From Promethearchaeota archaeon (GTDB lineage Archaea > Asgardarchaeota > Lokiarchaeia > Sigyniarchaeales > SOKP01), in contig JAEOTA010000018.1 of assembly GCA_016840085.1 (NCBI GenBank), positions 1 to 64,000 of the forward strand: a DNA stretch of 64,000 bases, given 5' to 3'. The position numbers and the translations under genes were made by a program. Positions 27,465 through 37,556 of this stretch are shown piece after piece. The notes under the pieces are model-generated. The model had not been told where the DNA came from. It saw nothing but the letters and a program-made list of their open reading frames with translations, and ran no database searches. Position 1 is the first letter of the stretch. Every line of letters starts with the position of its first letter.

Positions 27465-30400
27465 TTATTTAACAGTCTCTAGATGCGTATATTCTGCACC
27501 TTCTTCTGTGCGGACTAAAATCTCTAATTTATCATCTGGACTAAGAGATCCAAGTATTCCTTCTAGAATTGTTCTACTTAATGTTAATTGAAAAGAAGTA
27601 CCTGCAGTTATATTGAAAGAAGTTTCAAAAAAGCTATTTAAAGAGAAATATGAGCCATTAATTGAGCTATTAATGTAAACTGACTCTATATTAACATCTA
27701 GGAGACCTTCATTATTGATTAAAATTGTTAAATTTCCATTATCAAATGCTGTAGTTCCAGAATCACTTATAGTAATATTATAATATTTGGAATCTACATA
27801 GCCATATAATGTTTCAACCGCTTCAACTGAGGGAAAATTAGTTTCCACTTTTACGTTTACTTCATTTGATTTATTAATCATTAAGTTTGGAATATCAAAG
27901 GAGACCATTGCACATTCTTGTATATCTAAGGAATCATTCCCATAGAGATATACAACATTTTCTGCTAGAGTATTGTTAACATATATGGACTCTATTGTTA
28001 CTTCTTCATTACCCGTATTTTTAATTAACAAACTCCCTGTTTCATTAGCATAAATAAAAGAGGTTGTGTTACCCTCAACAGTTTCTATTATCTTAAGATC
28101 TGCTTTATTTTTAGCAGTATGAATATATCCAATATCTGAGGCTACGGTATCACCAATAAAACTTCCCGTTACACAAATTAATAACTCATCATTCACATCG
28201 AGAGTTATATCATTTTCAGCAAGAGTATCAGTGGCATCTATTACAATAGTTTCATCTTCACCTTTTCCCAGATTATAATCTCCACTTTTAACATAGTAAT
28301 CATGAAAATTAACTTTGTACAATGATTCTGTGAGATAAATAGAGTCTATTCCGAAGATAATTTCCCCTGTGTTTTTAACATTAATCTCTAAAATAGTGCT
28401 CCCATTATCATAGGTATAAGCATGAGTTTGACTGAAACTTATTGGTATATGTTTTCTATAATAACTATCGGATATTAAAGAAAATTCTGGAGAAATAATG
28501 CGGTCTTCACTTAATATAGAAAGTGTAAAATTCTCTTTATTCGATGAAAATAGGATTTCATCATAAAGATCGTTTGTCGTAGCAACACCAATTTTGTTAG
28601 ATGTACTCAAAGGATAAAAACTAGCATTCGCATTTTGTAAATAAATTTTTGCTTTTTCCCCTGGTTTTAATATAGCAGACCCACTGAGATATTCTATTGA
28701 TGTATAAGGGAATCGAAGTGTGTCTGTATCATTATTTACATAAAATCTCTCTAATATTTCAATTGTATTACCTACATTTTCCACTTCAAGAAGTACATCA
28801 GTAGAAGTATTATTCATTTGAATAGCTTTACTATTTTCCTTAATGATTTTAATAGCTCCTTTTTCGCTTTCTTTTACGAAGAAATTGCTTGTAGAGTTTG
28901 AAAATTCGTATTGCTTACCTTCTAAAGCCTCTGATTGTGCGGTAACATCTATATGAACTACGTCATCCTTATCAAATGTTTTTCCACTTGATTTTATATT
29001 GACATAAACAACTTCAGATTCACCACTCTCTACTGTTTGATTGCCTATTCCACTACTCATAATGAAATCATATTCTTCTCCATTGATTTCAACTTTATTT
29101 ATTAGCAAGTCTTTTGTGCCAGTATTTTTCATTTCAAATGTCGCATATCCATCAGTAAAAACTTCAGCATCTTTGATCAAAAACTTGGATTCTAAAGCTG
29201 TATAATCAACTTTATATAATTTGACTAAACCTAACTTGGATATATATGTTGGAACAAATACCTTGAAATCATAGAATCCATTATCGGGAATATAGTCCTT
29301 CCATACTTTACCGTCAGTAGTTTGCCTACTATTAATTTGTTGAGGATAGTTTCTTCTAAAGTCCTTTTCTCCATATTCTTCAAGAGTAGTAGATTGCCTA
29401 TAGAACATTAATTTAGCTAATTGACTTTGAAACCATAACGGCCCCATTCTTCCATCTGTGGCATTTTGATATTCATTTTCATGGAATACTGCATCTTCTT
29501 TCCAGTTATCTTCTTCCATCTCCCAGTTTTTATATTTTGCGTAATTATCATTACAGATTCTTACCATCCAATTCCACTTCCCTTCATCTCCACCTAACCC
29601 CGTTAATAAGAACCCAAAATACACTAAAACATAATCTGCTTTTAACCTACGAAACGCTTTTGCACTATATATCTCATTGGGTTGCATCATTGCCATTCCT
29701 GTTAATCCAATCCTAGTACTATTCTTAGTCATATTATCATTAACAGTAGTAACATTACCAACAGGAGTAAGCCAGTAGCCATAATCCCACCATGAAACAA
29801 CTACATCTGTTCCCTTTAGATTAGATCTCATCCAACTTAGAGATTCTTGCCAATCTGTAATAGCACCTCCAACTACCATTTGACTATAAGAAAACTGTCT
29901 AATTGAAATATCTGTTGAGTGAACAATTTGGGCAATACCTAAAAACCCTATGATGAGATAGATAGCAAATATTTCTGAATTACCAATAGTTCCTTTTAAT
30001 TGTCTCCTCCTTTTCCTACTTATTCCAACTTTGCGTTCCCCAAAAAAGCTACCAAAAATTTTCAAAATACTAACTAATCCGTATGCCCCCATCAATGCTG
30101 CAGCAGGAGCAAATATTAAAATAATACGAATCATGCTTCCTGTGAAGTAAAACATAAGTATAACAAAAGCTATTAAGAAAATATCTGCTGCTATGAGCCG
30201 TTTGAAACAAAAATAAAAACCTAGTGGAATTAAGATTAAAGGGATCAATGTATTATAATAAAATACACTCCATGAACTAGGCATTTGTTCTGCTACTGAA
30301 GCAACAAGAGCTACTTGTTCTCGAAAAAGAGGATTAAGAATAGTTTGAAATCTTGTACCAAAACCAAAAGGTAGTACTTCAGGAGCCACCCAGATAATTA

Positions 30401-31367
30401 TAGCAAAGATAATTACTACAGGAATAAAAACCCATTTTAAAAAGTTAATTAATCCTTGGTAAAAGGTAGGATATTCACTCCTTTTTGATTGGATGATTTG
30501 AAAGAACACTAATATAACTGTAAAAAGAATTAATCCTCCTGTAGTTAAACTAGAAAATAATTGACCATGATTATATGTTACATATAAAGAAAAAATAAGT
30601 AGCCCTGTTCCCTCAACAGCAGCATAAGAAATCAAAACATTTTCATTGAATTTATCAGAAAAAATTAATATTATGCTAATTAAAGGAATAAGTAAATAAA
30701 CAAATTGATACCCGCCCCAGCTAAGAGATAAATATCCTAAAAAAATGCCACTTAGTATTGAATAAGAGAATTTACCTGTTTTTATTGCTTTTAGCCAAAA
30801 TAAGAAACACATTAGAGTAGCAAAAACTCCAATTGTTTCATTATCAAAAAAACCTGCCATTGTACGTTGCATATATCCTGGATTAAACGCTAAGAAGAAT
30901 GCAGCAATTAACCCAGTTCCACGATCAAGGATTTCTTTTCCTAAATAATATATAGTTAAGACCGTAAGACCCCCCATAAATGCAGGAAAGAAAAAGCAAA
31001 CATCATACAATGACACGGGTATTCTAAAAAAGTCGAGAATCTTATAAATAATAACAACAGTAAAAGTAAGTCCTGGGCGTAAACTTCCCCTGTATTGACC
31101 TTCGGGATACCAGCTTTTTAAATCATGCCAATTGAAGTAATCATATATAGAGTGAGTTGATAAATATTCTGCATTATACCATTGAATCCATGGATCAAAA
31201 GCTTTAATTATATTAGGACCTCTGATAATTGGAGAGATTCTTAATAAAATGGCTAATAAGACTACTAAAAAAATTGCTATAAAAAATAAAACATTTCGAG
31301 TTTTTATAGAGATAGACGTTCTAATGCGATCAAATATATTTCTTAGTGAGGCAATGATTTTAACCAT
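27465..31367 (-). CDS. aglB: Oligosaccharyltransferase AglB (STT3) with long beta-repeat tail
   Basis: AglB transfers a lipid-linked glycan to Asn in Asn-X-Ser/Thr sequons on the outer face of the membrane. It has about 13 N-terminal membrane segments; FDPWIQWYN carries the first catalytic Asp, FFDNETIG the second acidic motif, and WWDYGYWL near residue 526 the signature binding the sequon. From about 720 to 1300 come roughly five beta-sandwich-like repeats with an NTG-x4-I-xSIYVN pattern, resembling CARDB-type modules. Most archaeal AglB are shorter (800-1000). The tail itself has many NXS/T sequons. Divergent from truA. Confidence 0.93.
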   Translation of the reverse strand: MVKIIASLRNIFDRIRTSISIKTRNVLFFIAIFLVVLLAILLRISPIIRGPNIIKAFDPWIQWYNAEYLSTHSIYDYFNWHDLKSWYPEGQYRGSLRPGLTFTVVIIYKILDFFRIPVSLYDVCFFFPAFMGGLTVLTIYYLGKEILDRGTGLIAAFFLAFNPGYMQRTMAGFFDNETIGVFATLMCFLFWLKAIKTGKFSYSILSGIFLGYLSLSWGGYQFVYLLIPLISIILIFSDKFNENVLISYAAVEGTGLLIFSLYVTYNHGQLFSSLTTGGLILFTVILVFFQIIQSKRSEYPTFYQGLINFLKWVFIPVVIIFAIIIWVAPEVLPFGFGTRFQTILNPLFREQVALVASVAEQMPSSWSVFYYNTLIPLILIPLGFYFCFKRLIAADIFLIAFVILMFYFTGSMIRIILIFAPAAALMGAYGLVSILKIFGSFFGERKVGISRKRRRQLKGTIGNSEIFAIYLIIGFLGIAQIVHSTDISIRQFSYSQMVVGGAITDWQESLSWMRSNLKGTDVVVSWWDYGYWLTPVGNVTTVNDNMTKNSTRIGLTGMAMMQPNEIYSAKAFRRLKADYVLVYFGFLLTGLGGDEGKWNWMVRICNDNYAKYKNWEMEEDNWKEDAVFHENEYQNATDGRMGPLWFQSQLAKLMFYRQSTTLEEYGEKDFRRNYPQQINSRQTTDGKVWKDYIPDNGFYDFKVFVPTYISKLGLVKLYKVDYTALESKFLIKDAEVFTDGYATFEMKNTGTKDLLINKVEINGEEYDFIMSSGIGNQTVESGESEVVYVNIKSSGKTFDKDDVVHIDVTAQSEALEGKQYEFSNSTSNFFVKESEKGAIKIIKENSKAIQMNNTSTDVLLEVENVGNTIEILERFYVNNDTDTLRFPYTSIEYLSGSAILKPGEKAKIYLQNANASFYPLSTSNKIGVATTNDLYDEILFSSNKENFTLSILSEDRIISPEFSLISDSYYRKHIPISFSQTHAYTYDNGSTILEINVKNTGEIIFGIDSIYLTESLYKVNFHDYYVKSGDYNLGKGEDETIVIDATDTLAENDITLDVNDELLICVTGSFIGDTVASDIGYIHTAKNKADLKIIETVEGNTTSFIYANETGSLLIKNTGNEEVTIESIYVNNTLAENVVYLYGNDSLDIQECAMVSFDIPNLMINKSNEVNVKVETNFPSVEAVETLYGYVDSKYYNITISDSGTTAFDNGNLTILINNEGLLDVNIESVYINSSINGSYFSLNSFFETSFNITAGTSFQLTLSRTILEGILGSLSPDDKLEILVRTEEGAEYTHLETVK

Positions 31368-31569
31368 AATTATTTCATGCGGAATTTTAATAAATTAATT
31401 ATTGAAAATACCATAATTAAATTTAGATTATAAAAAATATCCTTAAGATTAAAATGTTTTTCTTTAATCTAACATTTTATAAAATCCAAAATAATTTAAG
31501 GAGATTCTATGAATATTTGACTCAATATTACTATTTGACAACACTTTTAAAGAAGATGTTATAAAATTT

Positions 31570-32415
31570 ATGGTAAGAAATAGATATCTTTTTAAAATGT
31601 ATTATGTAGGAAACGAAAAATATTTTGGATCTCAAAGACAACTTAATTTTCTAACTATTGAAGAATGTCTTCTGAATGCATTAGTAAGAATGAAGTATAT
31701 TAATGATATCGAGAATTCTGAATTTGAAACAGCAAGTAGAACTGATAGATTTGTCTCTGCTAGAAGTGCTTGTTTCTCATTTATAACTGAAAAGAAGCCA
31801 ATTTTAATGGAAATTAATTCTGCACTACCAATGGAAATGGGTCTATGGGCTTACACAAAAGTACCATCAAATTTCGTCTCAAAATACAATGCCATATTAC
31901 GCTATTATATCTATATTGTCCCTACACCACTCCCAATTCTTCAGAAAGAATATAAAATTAACATAAAGTTGATGGAAAAAGCTTGTAGACTGTTAGAAGG
32001 AAGGCATGATTTTGTTAATTTTTCAAAAAAAGATAAAGAATTACAATTAACTGTACGAGATATGGAATCAGTTAAATTAACAATAAATAATGGTTTTTTA
32101 ATTTTCCATTTTAAAAGTAGAGCATTCTTAAGGCAACAAGTTCGAAGAATGGTTAAAAAGCTTTTAGAAATAGGAGAGGGCAAGATTGAGTATGAAGATT
32201 TTCTCCAATTATTTGATTCCTCTAAGTTTATTTCATATCAACCAGCTAATCCAAATGGATTGATTTTATGGGATATAATTTTTGATGAAAAAATTAAATT
32301 TAATGAAGATCTAAAATCAAAAGAAAGAATGGACAGATTTTTCCGGAATAAAGAACTTTTATTTAATTTTAAAAATCAATTATTCAAAATCTTGCAACAT
32401 AACAATTTTAGCTAA
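31570..32415 (+). CDS. truA: tRNA pseudouridine synthase TruA
   Basis: TruA converts uridine to pseudouridine at positions 38-40 of the tRNA anticodon stem. The catalytic Asp lies in ASRTDRFVSA near residue 58, and the second-half motifs FLRQQVRRMV and the GRHDFVNFS region are present. The length of 281 residues is family-typical; the protein starts directly with the catalytic fold. Its last 36 bases overlap the 3' end of the convergent rfcS gene. Confidence 0.92.
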   Translation: MVRNRYLFKMYYVGNEKYFGSQRQLNFLTIEECLLNALVRMKYINDIENSEFETASRTDRFVSARSACFSFITEKKPILMEINSALPMEMGLWAYTKVPSNFVSKYNAILRYYIYIVPTPLPILQKEYKINIKLMEKACRLLEGRHDFVNFSKKDKELQLTVRDMESVKLTINNGFLIFHFKSRAFLRQQVRRMVKKLLEIGEGKIEYEDFLQLFDSSKFISYQPANPNGLILWDIIFDEKIKFNEDLKSKERMDRFFRNKELLFNFKNQLFKILQHNNFS

Positions 32416-33351
32416 TAATGCTTGTAGTTGTATTACCTCTGTTCCACCTTGACTTAAACGGAATTCAAATTCAGCTAAAAGTTTTGTCAACCCAATTTTT
32501 AATACTTCAGAAATCTCAAGATCATAAATTTCTCTATGAATGTTTTTTATGATATTTAGTCCTGAAAGCCCATAATCATTAATTAAATCATTTAAAAGCT
32601 TTATTGATAGTTGTAACTGGCTTTTTAAGGCAGCATCTAAAATTTCTTTTATTTTTTCTGGAGGAACTTCTCCAGCAACGCGAAAGACGAGTTCCTCATC
32701 TATTTTTTTGGAAATTGTTCCACATGATTGCAAATAATTAATTGCTCTTCTACAATCTCCCCTAGCAACTTCAACCAAAGCGTTTAAGCCACCATTGGTT
32801 GGTGATATTGATTCTATTTGAGCTATATATTTTATTCTTTTTTTTATATCTTCATTATTTAAGCTAGAGAATCTAAATACAACACATCTAGACTGAATAG
32901 GAGGAATAATCTTATTTGAATAGTTACATATCAATATCATTCGACAATTCCTTGTATATTTTTCCATAGTTCTCCTTAATGCTTGTTGCGCTGGAGCTGT
33001 CATATTATCAGCTTCATCTAAAATTAATATTTTAAATGGAATATCTATTGGTGGTCTTGCTTTTGCAAAATCTTTAATATATGTTCTAATTACGTCAATT
33101 CCTCTAGCATCACTGGCATTTAGTTCTAAATATGTTCTATTCACTGCCATTTTTCTCCCATATAATTCTCGGACCATTGCTAATGCCGATGTGGTTTTTC
33201 CTGTTCCAGCAGGACCTGCAAAAATAAGATGGGGCATAGATTTATCTTTTATAAATTGCTTTAAACGCTTGATAATACCTTCCTGATTGACAATATCATC
33301 TAAATGCCTTGGCCGATATTTTTCTACGAAAGGCCTATTCTCAACTGACAT
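32380..33351 (-). CDS. rfcS: Replication factor C small subunit
   Basis: RfcS is the AAA+ subunit of the clamp loader that opens PCNA. It shows RPFVEKYRPRHLDDI at the start, Walker A GPAGTGKT near residue 46, Walker B LDEADNM and the SRC arginine-finger motif near 155. The C-terminal collar domain is complete. At 323 residues it has no intein, which is a common insertion in archaeal rfcS. The partner rfcL is not in this window. It overlaps truA at the 3' end and is divergent from enolase. Confidence 0.95.
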   Translation of the reverse strand: MSVENRPFVEKYRPRHLDDIVNQEGIIKRLKQFIKDKSMPHLIFAGPAGTGKTTSALAMVRELYGRKMAVNRTYLELNASDARGIDVIRTYIKDFAKARPPIDIPFKILILDEADNMTAPAQQALRRTMEKYTRNCRMILICNYSNKIIPPIQSRCVVFRFSSLNNEDIKKRIKYIAQIESISPTNGGLNALVEVARGDCRRAINYLQSCGTISKKIDEELVFRVAGEVPPEKIKEILDAALKSQLQLSIKLLNDLINDYGLSGLNIIKNIHREIYDLEISEVLKIGLTKLLAEFEFRLSQGGTEVIQLQALLAKIVMLQDFE

Positions 33352-33455
33352 TTTTATTTAAGAACGAAATTTAAATTTTTTAGTATTATATATATTAAGA
33401 ATTAAATTTTCTTAATTCTTTATTAATATTCATATCCATAAAAAAAAACTAAAAG

Positions 33456-34769
33456 ATGTTTATGACTGATTTCAAAATAACGAAAATAAAATCACGTTGG
33501 ATTTTAGATTCACGAGGGAATCCTACGGTAGAAACCGATGTATTTGCTGATAATATCTATTCAAGGGCAGCAGTTCCATCTGGTGCTTCAACTGGTGTAT
33601 TGGAAGCACTTGAACTCAGAGATGGTGGAAAAGAATTTTCAGGTAAACATGTGTTAAAAGCGATTTCAAATGTAAATGATATTATTGGAAGAAAATTAAT
33701 TGGTTTTGATGTAAGAGAACAAAATAAAATTGATGAAGAAATGATATCTCTTGATGGGACTGACAATAAAAGTAAATTAGGTGCTAATGCAGTATTATCA
33801 GTATCCTTAGCAGTCGCAAAATTAGCAGCAAAGTTATCAGAAACACCTTTGTTTGCATATCTTCATAGCTTAGCTTATAATAATACAAGACAAGATTTTT
33901 TACTACCTTTACCGTGCTGTAATATTATAAATGGAGGAGAACATGCTGGTAATAATTTAGCAATACAGGAATTCATGGTATTGCCTATAGGTGCTGCATC
34001 TTTCTCTCAAGCAATACAAAATGCTGCTGAAGTATATCATACATTAAAAAAGTTATTAGCGAAAAAGTATGGATCTTCTGCAATAAATATTGGTGATGAA
34101 GGAGGTTTTGCTCCAAACCTTTCCTTAACATCAGAAGCAGTTGATATAATAATTGAAGCAATAGAATCTGCTGGATTCTTAGTAGGTGCTGATTTTGTCT
34201 TAGGAATGGATGCTGCTGCGAGTGAATTTTATGAAGATGGAGTATATAATATAGATGGGAAGAAATTAAACGAAGAAGAGTTATTAGAATATTATCTGGA
34301 TTTAATTCATGATTATCCCTTTAAATCAATCGAAGATCCTTTTGATGAACAGGATTTTAGAAATTTCTCAAATATTACCGCAAAAGTCGATAAATCTATC
34401 CAAATTGTTGATGACGATCTTACAGTAACCAATATTAAAATTCTTGAAAGAGCTATCAAAGAAAAAGCTGGAAATGCATTATTACTTAAAGTTAATCAAA
34501 TAGGTTCATTAACTGAAGCAATTGAAGCTGCAAAATTAGCTTTTAAAAATGGCTTTAATGTTATGGTCTCACATCGCTCTGGAGAAACTGAAGATACTTT
34601 TATTGCAGATTTAGCAGTTGGTCTTTGTACGGGACAATTAAAGACAGGTGCCACAGCAAGATCTGATCGGAATTGTAAATATAACCAGCTATTAAGAATC
34701 GAAGAACTTTTAGGAGATGATGCAAAATATCCTAAGAATCTAGATTCTTGGAAACAATTTCAATACTAA
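33456..34769 (+). CDS. eno: Enolase
   Basis: Enolase interconverts 2-phosphoglycerate and phosphoenolpyruvate. Visible features are the N-terminal [14 protein letters not shown], the SGASTG loop, metal ligands in [15 protein letters not shown] and IVDDDLTV, the catalytic Lys in LLKVNQIG, and SHRSGETED near the end. The length of 437 residues is normal. Start may be ATG 33456 or 33462; both are close to the family start. Confidence 0.95.
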   Translation: MFMTDFKITKIKSRWILDSRGNPTVETDVFADNIYSRAAVPSGASTGVLEALELRDGGKEFSGKHVLKAISNVNDIIGRKLIGFDVREQNKIDEEMISLDGTDNKSKLGANAVLSVSLAVAKLAAKLSETPLFAYLHSLAYNNTRQDFLLPLPCCNIINGGEHAGNNLAIQEFMVLPIGAASFSQAIQNAAEVYHTLKKLLAKKYGSSAINIGDEGGFAPNLSLTSEAVDIIIEAIESAGFLVGADFVLGMDAAASEFYEDGVYNIDGKKLNEEELLEYYLDLIHDYPFKSIEDPFDEQDFRNFSNITAKVDKSIQIVDDDLTVTNIKILERAIKEKAGNALLLKVNQIGSLTEAIEAAKLAFKNGFNVMVSHRSGETEDTFIADLAVGLCTGQLKTGATARSDRNCKYNQLLRIEELLGDDAKYPKNLDSWKQFQY

Positions 34770-34784
34770 TTCATTAGCTCATTA

Positions 34785-35444
34785 TCATGTGTTCTCTGTT
34801 GTATTTTTGATAAATCTATATACATCTACATCAATTTTTTTTGTTTTTTTAGTATGAAAGGGAAAAGATTTCTCTAAAATCATATTATATGGAAGTATAT
34901 TATCAATTTTCCATTTAAATCTATTAACATAATTAGTAATAAAATTTTGAATCTTTTCACCAGCTAAATGAATAGAATAAACCACGTCTGAAAATGTAAA
35001 AGCCGCCTCTAAAAAAGCTCTATCAGCCGATCTAGTTTTTACACCAAAAGGTGGATTCATGATAGTGGTAATTCTTATGTTCTTAGGAAGGTTTTTATTT
35101 GAAATTTGAAAATATTTGATATCAGAACATATTGGGAAGATTAAATGATCTAAATCAAGTGATCTCACATTTCTTTTAAGAATTTTCAATGCTTCTCGGT
35201 CGATGTCAACACTTAGGATAAAAGCCGCCTCTAAAAAAGCACTAGCTAAAGATAACCTGCCAGTTCCAGCTCCTAAATCAACAACTATAGCATTGCAAAT
35301 ATCATTAAATTCAAAACCAGCAAAATAGATAATATCAACAGCACATTTCGCATCAATGCAATATTGTTCTAATTCGATATTAGGATTTTTAAACGTTTCG
35401 GTGTTTTGTATTATAGAAATCAATTTCTTTTTGCTAAAATTCAT
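34785..35444 (-). CDS. METTL5-like N6-adenine RNA methyltransferase
   Basis: A Rossmann methyltransferase with DLGAGTGRL (SAM motif I, about residue 52), DIDREAL (acidic loop), and the catalytic NPPFG near 130, in the arrangement of the METTL5/archaeal rRNA m6A methyltransferases. LEQYCIDAKCAVDII at about 25 is the family's N-terminal motif. Eukaryotic METTL5 modifies 18S rRNA; the archaeal substrate is likely small-subunit rRNA. The gene contains a perfect 22-bp repeat encoding AFLEAAF twice. Confidence 0.82.
   Translation of the reverse strand: MNFSKKKLISIIQNTETFKNPNIELEQYCIDAKCAVDIIYFAGFEFNDICNAIVVDLGAGTGRLSLASAFLEAAFILSVDIDREALKILKRNVRSLDLDHLIFPICSDIKYFQISNKNLPKNIRITTIMNPPFGVKTRSADRAFLEAAFTFSDVVYSIHLAGEKIQNFITNYVNRFKWKIDNILPYNMILEKSFPFHTKKTKKIDVDVYRFIKNTTENT
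34997..35240. repeat. Exact 22-bp direct repeat within the METTL5-like gene
   Basis: The sequence at 34997-35018 recurs exactly at 35219-35240, 222 bases (74 codons) away and in the same reading frame. Both copies encode AFLEAAF and are GC-richer than the surroundings. Confidence 0.85.
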
Positions 35445-35546
35445 CCGAAAAAATGTTTTCTCTTTTAAAATTAATACATTAAATTTAATTATTTTATTTA
35501 ATAATATGTACTTAAATTAGAAAGAGATTGAGAAATTAAAAGATTA

Positions 35547-36158
35547 TTGTTGATATTTATGAGTAAGAAATCTAAAGAAAATGATGATATTATATTAACT
35601 GGTCAGTATCTTGGTGTTGTCGAAGAATATCTCCCTGATAAACAATCCACATATATCAGAGATGGGCAAATTTATGCAACTAAATCTGGTTTGATTACCC
35701 TTGATAATAAAAAAAAACAAATTGAAATTAAAACACATCAAGAAAAAGACAGAAAGATTGTTAAAATTGGAGATATTGTCATTGGTACTGTATTATTTTT
35801 ACGACAATACTCTATTGGAATAAATTTCTATACAATAAATCGAAAAATACATTTTAATTCATATTATTTTGGAAATATTCATGTATCTCAAATTGCTGAT
35901 AGATATGTAGAAAAAATCAGTGAAGCATTCCAGATAACAGATATACTCCGCGCTCGTGTAATAAAACAAAAATATAATGAGTTTGAATTAACAACAGCTG
36001 ATAAAAATCTAGGGGTTATTTATGCTGATTGTGTAATTTGTGGAACGCCTCTCGACAAAATCGGATATAATAAATTAAGATGCCAAAGATGTGGAAACCA
36101 AGAATCTAGAAAGTTATCTTCTGATTATAGGAATATTTCTGAGGTTTTAAGATTTTAA
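35547..36158 (+). CDS. csl4: Exosome subunit Csl4
   Basis: Csl4 is an RNA-binding cap subunit of the archaeal exosome, which degrades and tails RNA from the 3' end. The N-terminal domain (LTGQYLGVVEEYLPD onward), a central S1 domain (about residues 70-150) and a C-terminal zinc ribbon with CVICG and CQRCG pairs are present. The likely start is the second Met (residue 5, ATG 35559), as MSKKSKEND. It opens a plus-strand cluster with rpo11, an RNase III-like gene and DUF99. Confidence 0.88.
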   Translation: MLIFMSKKSKENDDIILTGQYLGVVEEYLPDKQSTYIRDGQIYATKSGLITLDNKKKQIEIKTHQEKDRKIVKIGDIVIGTVLFLRQYSIGINFYTINRKIHFNSYYFGNIHVSQIADRYVEKISEAFQITDILRARVIKQKYNEFELTTADKNLGVIYADCVICGTPLDKIGYNKLRCQRCGNQESRKLSSDYRNISEVLRF

Positions 36159-36234
36159 CAATTTTTTTCAAATAAATAAATATTTAATAAATATTAATTA
36201 CATTCAAAAAATTATTGTATAACGGGATTTAAAT

Positions 36235-36453
36235 TTGAAGAAACACGGGAAAAGAGTTATTCATTTTTATAATACTAAAGGTTCAATTGATAATGTAATT
36301 AATTTTCTCGAAAATATTCAAAAAAAGATAGATTACATTAATTTAAATGTATCTGTCGAGGGAAAAACTATAAAAGTCACTTTATTTGGTTCACGAGATC
36401 TCCAATTTCTAGCAATTGAAAGATTAAAAAATTTAGCTCAACAGTATTTATGA
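36235..36453 (+). CDS. Small hypothetical protein between csl4 and rpo11
   Basis: A 72-residue basic protein starting at TTG 36235 with a helix-strand-strand-helix pattern (NVINFLENIQKKI, INLNVSVEGKTIKVTLFG, LQFLAIERLKNLAQQYL). Size and topology vaguely recall the KEOPS subunit Pcc1, but I cannot confirm it. Position between csl4 and rpo11 on the same strand suggests co-transcription and a role in RNA metabolism. It may be a lineage-restricted small subunit. Confidence 0.55.
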   Translation: MKKHGKRVIHFYNTKGSIDNVINFLENIQKKIDYINLNVSVEGKTIKVTLFGSRDLQFLAIERLKNLAQQYL

Positions 36454-36548
36454 TAATTTATTGGCTTTAACAAAAGCATAAAAAATTTATTTTATTTTAC
36501 ATATTTTTATTTAAGATTTTCAAATTTTCATAGTTAAGAGTATTAATA

Positions 36549-37043
36549 ATGGCGAAGAAAAAAGTAGTCAAACCAGAAGAAAATGAAGAGGAGGAATTAG
36601 AAGAATTAGAGGATGATTTATTCGGGGATCATGAAATTGACATTGAATATCCTAAAGTAAAAGAAGATTTATCAAGTTCTCCATCGATTGAAGAAGATGA
36701 TACAGTATCAGAAGAAGAAGAATTTGAACTAGAAGAAGAAGCTAGGTTTCCTGAGTATAAACACTTAGATTTAAGTATAAATAAAAGTGCGGGCAAAAAT
36801 GATTATGAATTGTCAATAGAAGGCCAATCTCACGGTTTCTGTAACATCCTTGTTAATCATTTGCTAAATATAGAGGGCGTTAAAGTTGCAGCTTATAAGG
36901 TAACAAAAATAGAACCCTCAAAATTATTTATTCGTCTAGAAGACTCAAAAAAATTTAAAATTAAGGATATTTTGCTTAAAGCTATTGAATCTTTAAGGGC
37001 AGAAGTTCTAGATGTTCAAAAGCTCTTCCAAAAGCTTATTTAA
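36549..37043 (+). CDS. rpo11: RNA polymerase subunit Rpo11 (L) with acidic N-terminal extension
   Basis: Rpo11 pairs with Rpo3 to form the assembly platform of archaeal RNA polymerase, equivalent to RPB11 and alpha. The core is residues about 75-164 (YELSIEGQSHGFCNILVNHLL and AAYKVTKIEPSKLFIRLED), which alone matches the usual ~90-residue length. The first ~75 residues are an added, highly acidic and probably disordered arm (EEEELEELEDDLFGDHE, VSEEEEFELEEEA). Such an extension is not normal for this subunit and may contact transcription factors or nucleic acid-binding partners. Confidence 0.88.
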   Translation: MAKKKVVKPEENEEEELEELEDDLFGDHEIDIEYPKVKEDLSSSPSIEEDDTVSEEEEFELEEEARFPEYKHLDLSINKSAGKNDYELSIEGQSHGFCNILVNHLLNIEGVKVAAYKVTKIEPSKLFIRLEDSKKFKIKDILLKAIESLRAEVLDVQKLFQKLI

Positions 37044-37100
37044 ATCATGATTCTCATTATATATGAAAATTTATAAGAACTTAAAATTCATCTTATAATA

Positions 37101-37553
37101 ATGGATTATGAGTTTTTAATTAAGGATATAAATCTTAATAGATCTCAAAAAAAAATTGGGACGGATAAAGGTTTAGCTAAAATTGGAGATGGAATTGTAA
37201 ATCTTACATATAGTATTGCTAAATCAGTATTTTTGACTAAAAACAGCTCAAATGAAAAGATTGTAAGAACAGGTGTTAAAGTTAACAAAAAAATATTAGC
37301 AAATGCATTAAAAAATGCTAATATGAAAAATTTTGCAAAAACTAGAGCTGATGCACATGATCTCGCTGATACTACCGAAGCTTTAGTTGCTTATGTATGG
37401 CTTAGTAACCACATATCTTTATATGAACTTATTGATTTCTTATCCAGTAGTTTATCGGGAGATCTTACTCTTAGAAATGAGGAAATAGAAAGTGCTACAG
37501 AAGCTTTTACTAATCTACTTAATTATATTAAGCAATTTCTACCAGAGAGCTAA
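37101..37553 (+). CDS. RNase III-like family protein
   Basis: A helical protein of 150 residues with the pattern GLAKIGDGIVNLTYSIAKS near the start and DAHDLADTTEALVAYVWL near residue 95. These resemble the acidic signature helices of RNase III-fold proteins and an archaeal family of small RNase III-like proteins. No double-stranded RNA-binding domain is attached. Whether the acidic ligands are complete for catalysis is unclear. It lies between rpo11 and DUF99; the gap to the latter is 3 bp, so these are translationally coupled. Confidence 0.55.
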   Translation: MDYEFLIKDINLNRSQKKIGTDKGLAKIGDGIVNLTYSIAKSVFLTKNSSNEKIVRTGVKVNKKILANALKNANMKNFAKTRADAHDLADTTEALVAYVWLSNHISLYELIDFLSSSLSGDLTLRNEEIESATEAFTNLLNYIKQFLPES

Positions 37554-37556
37554 AAT

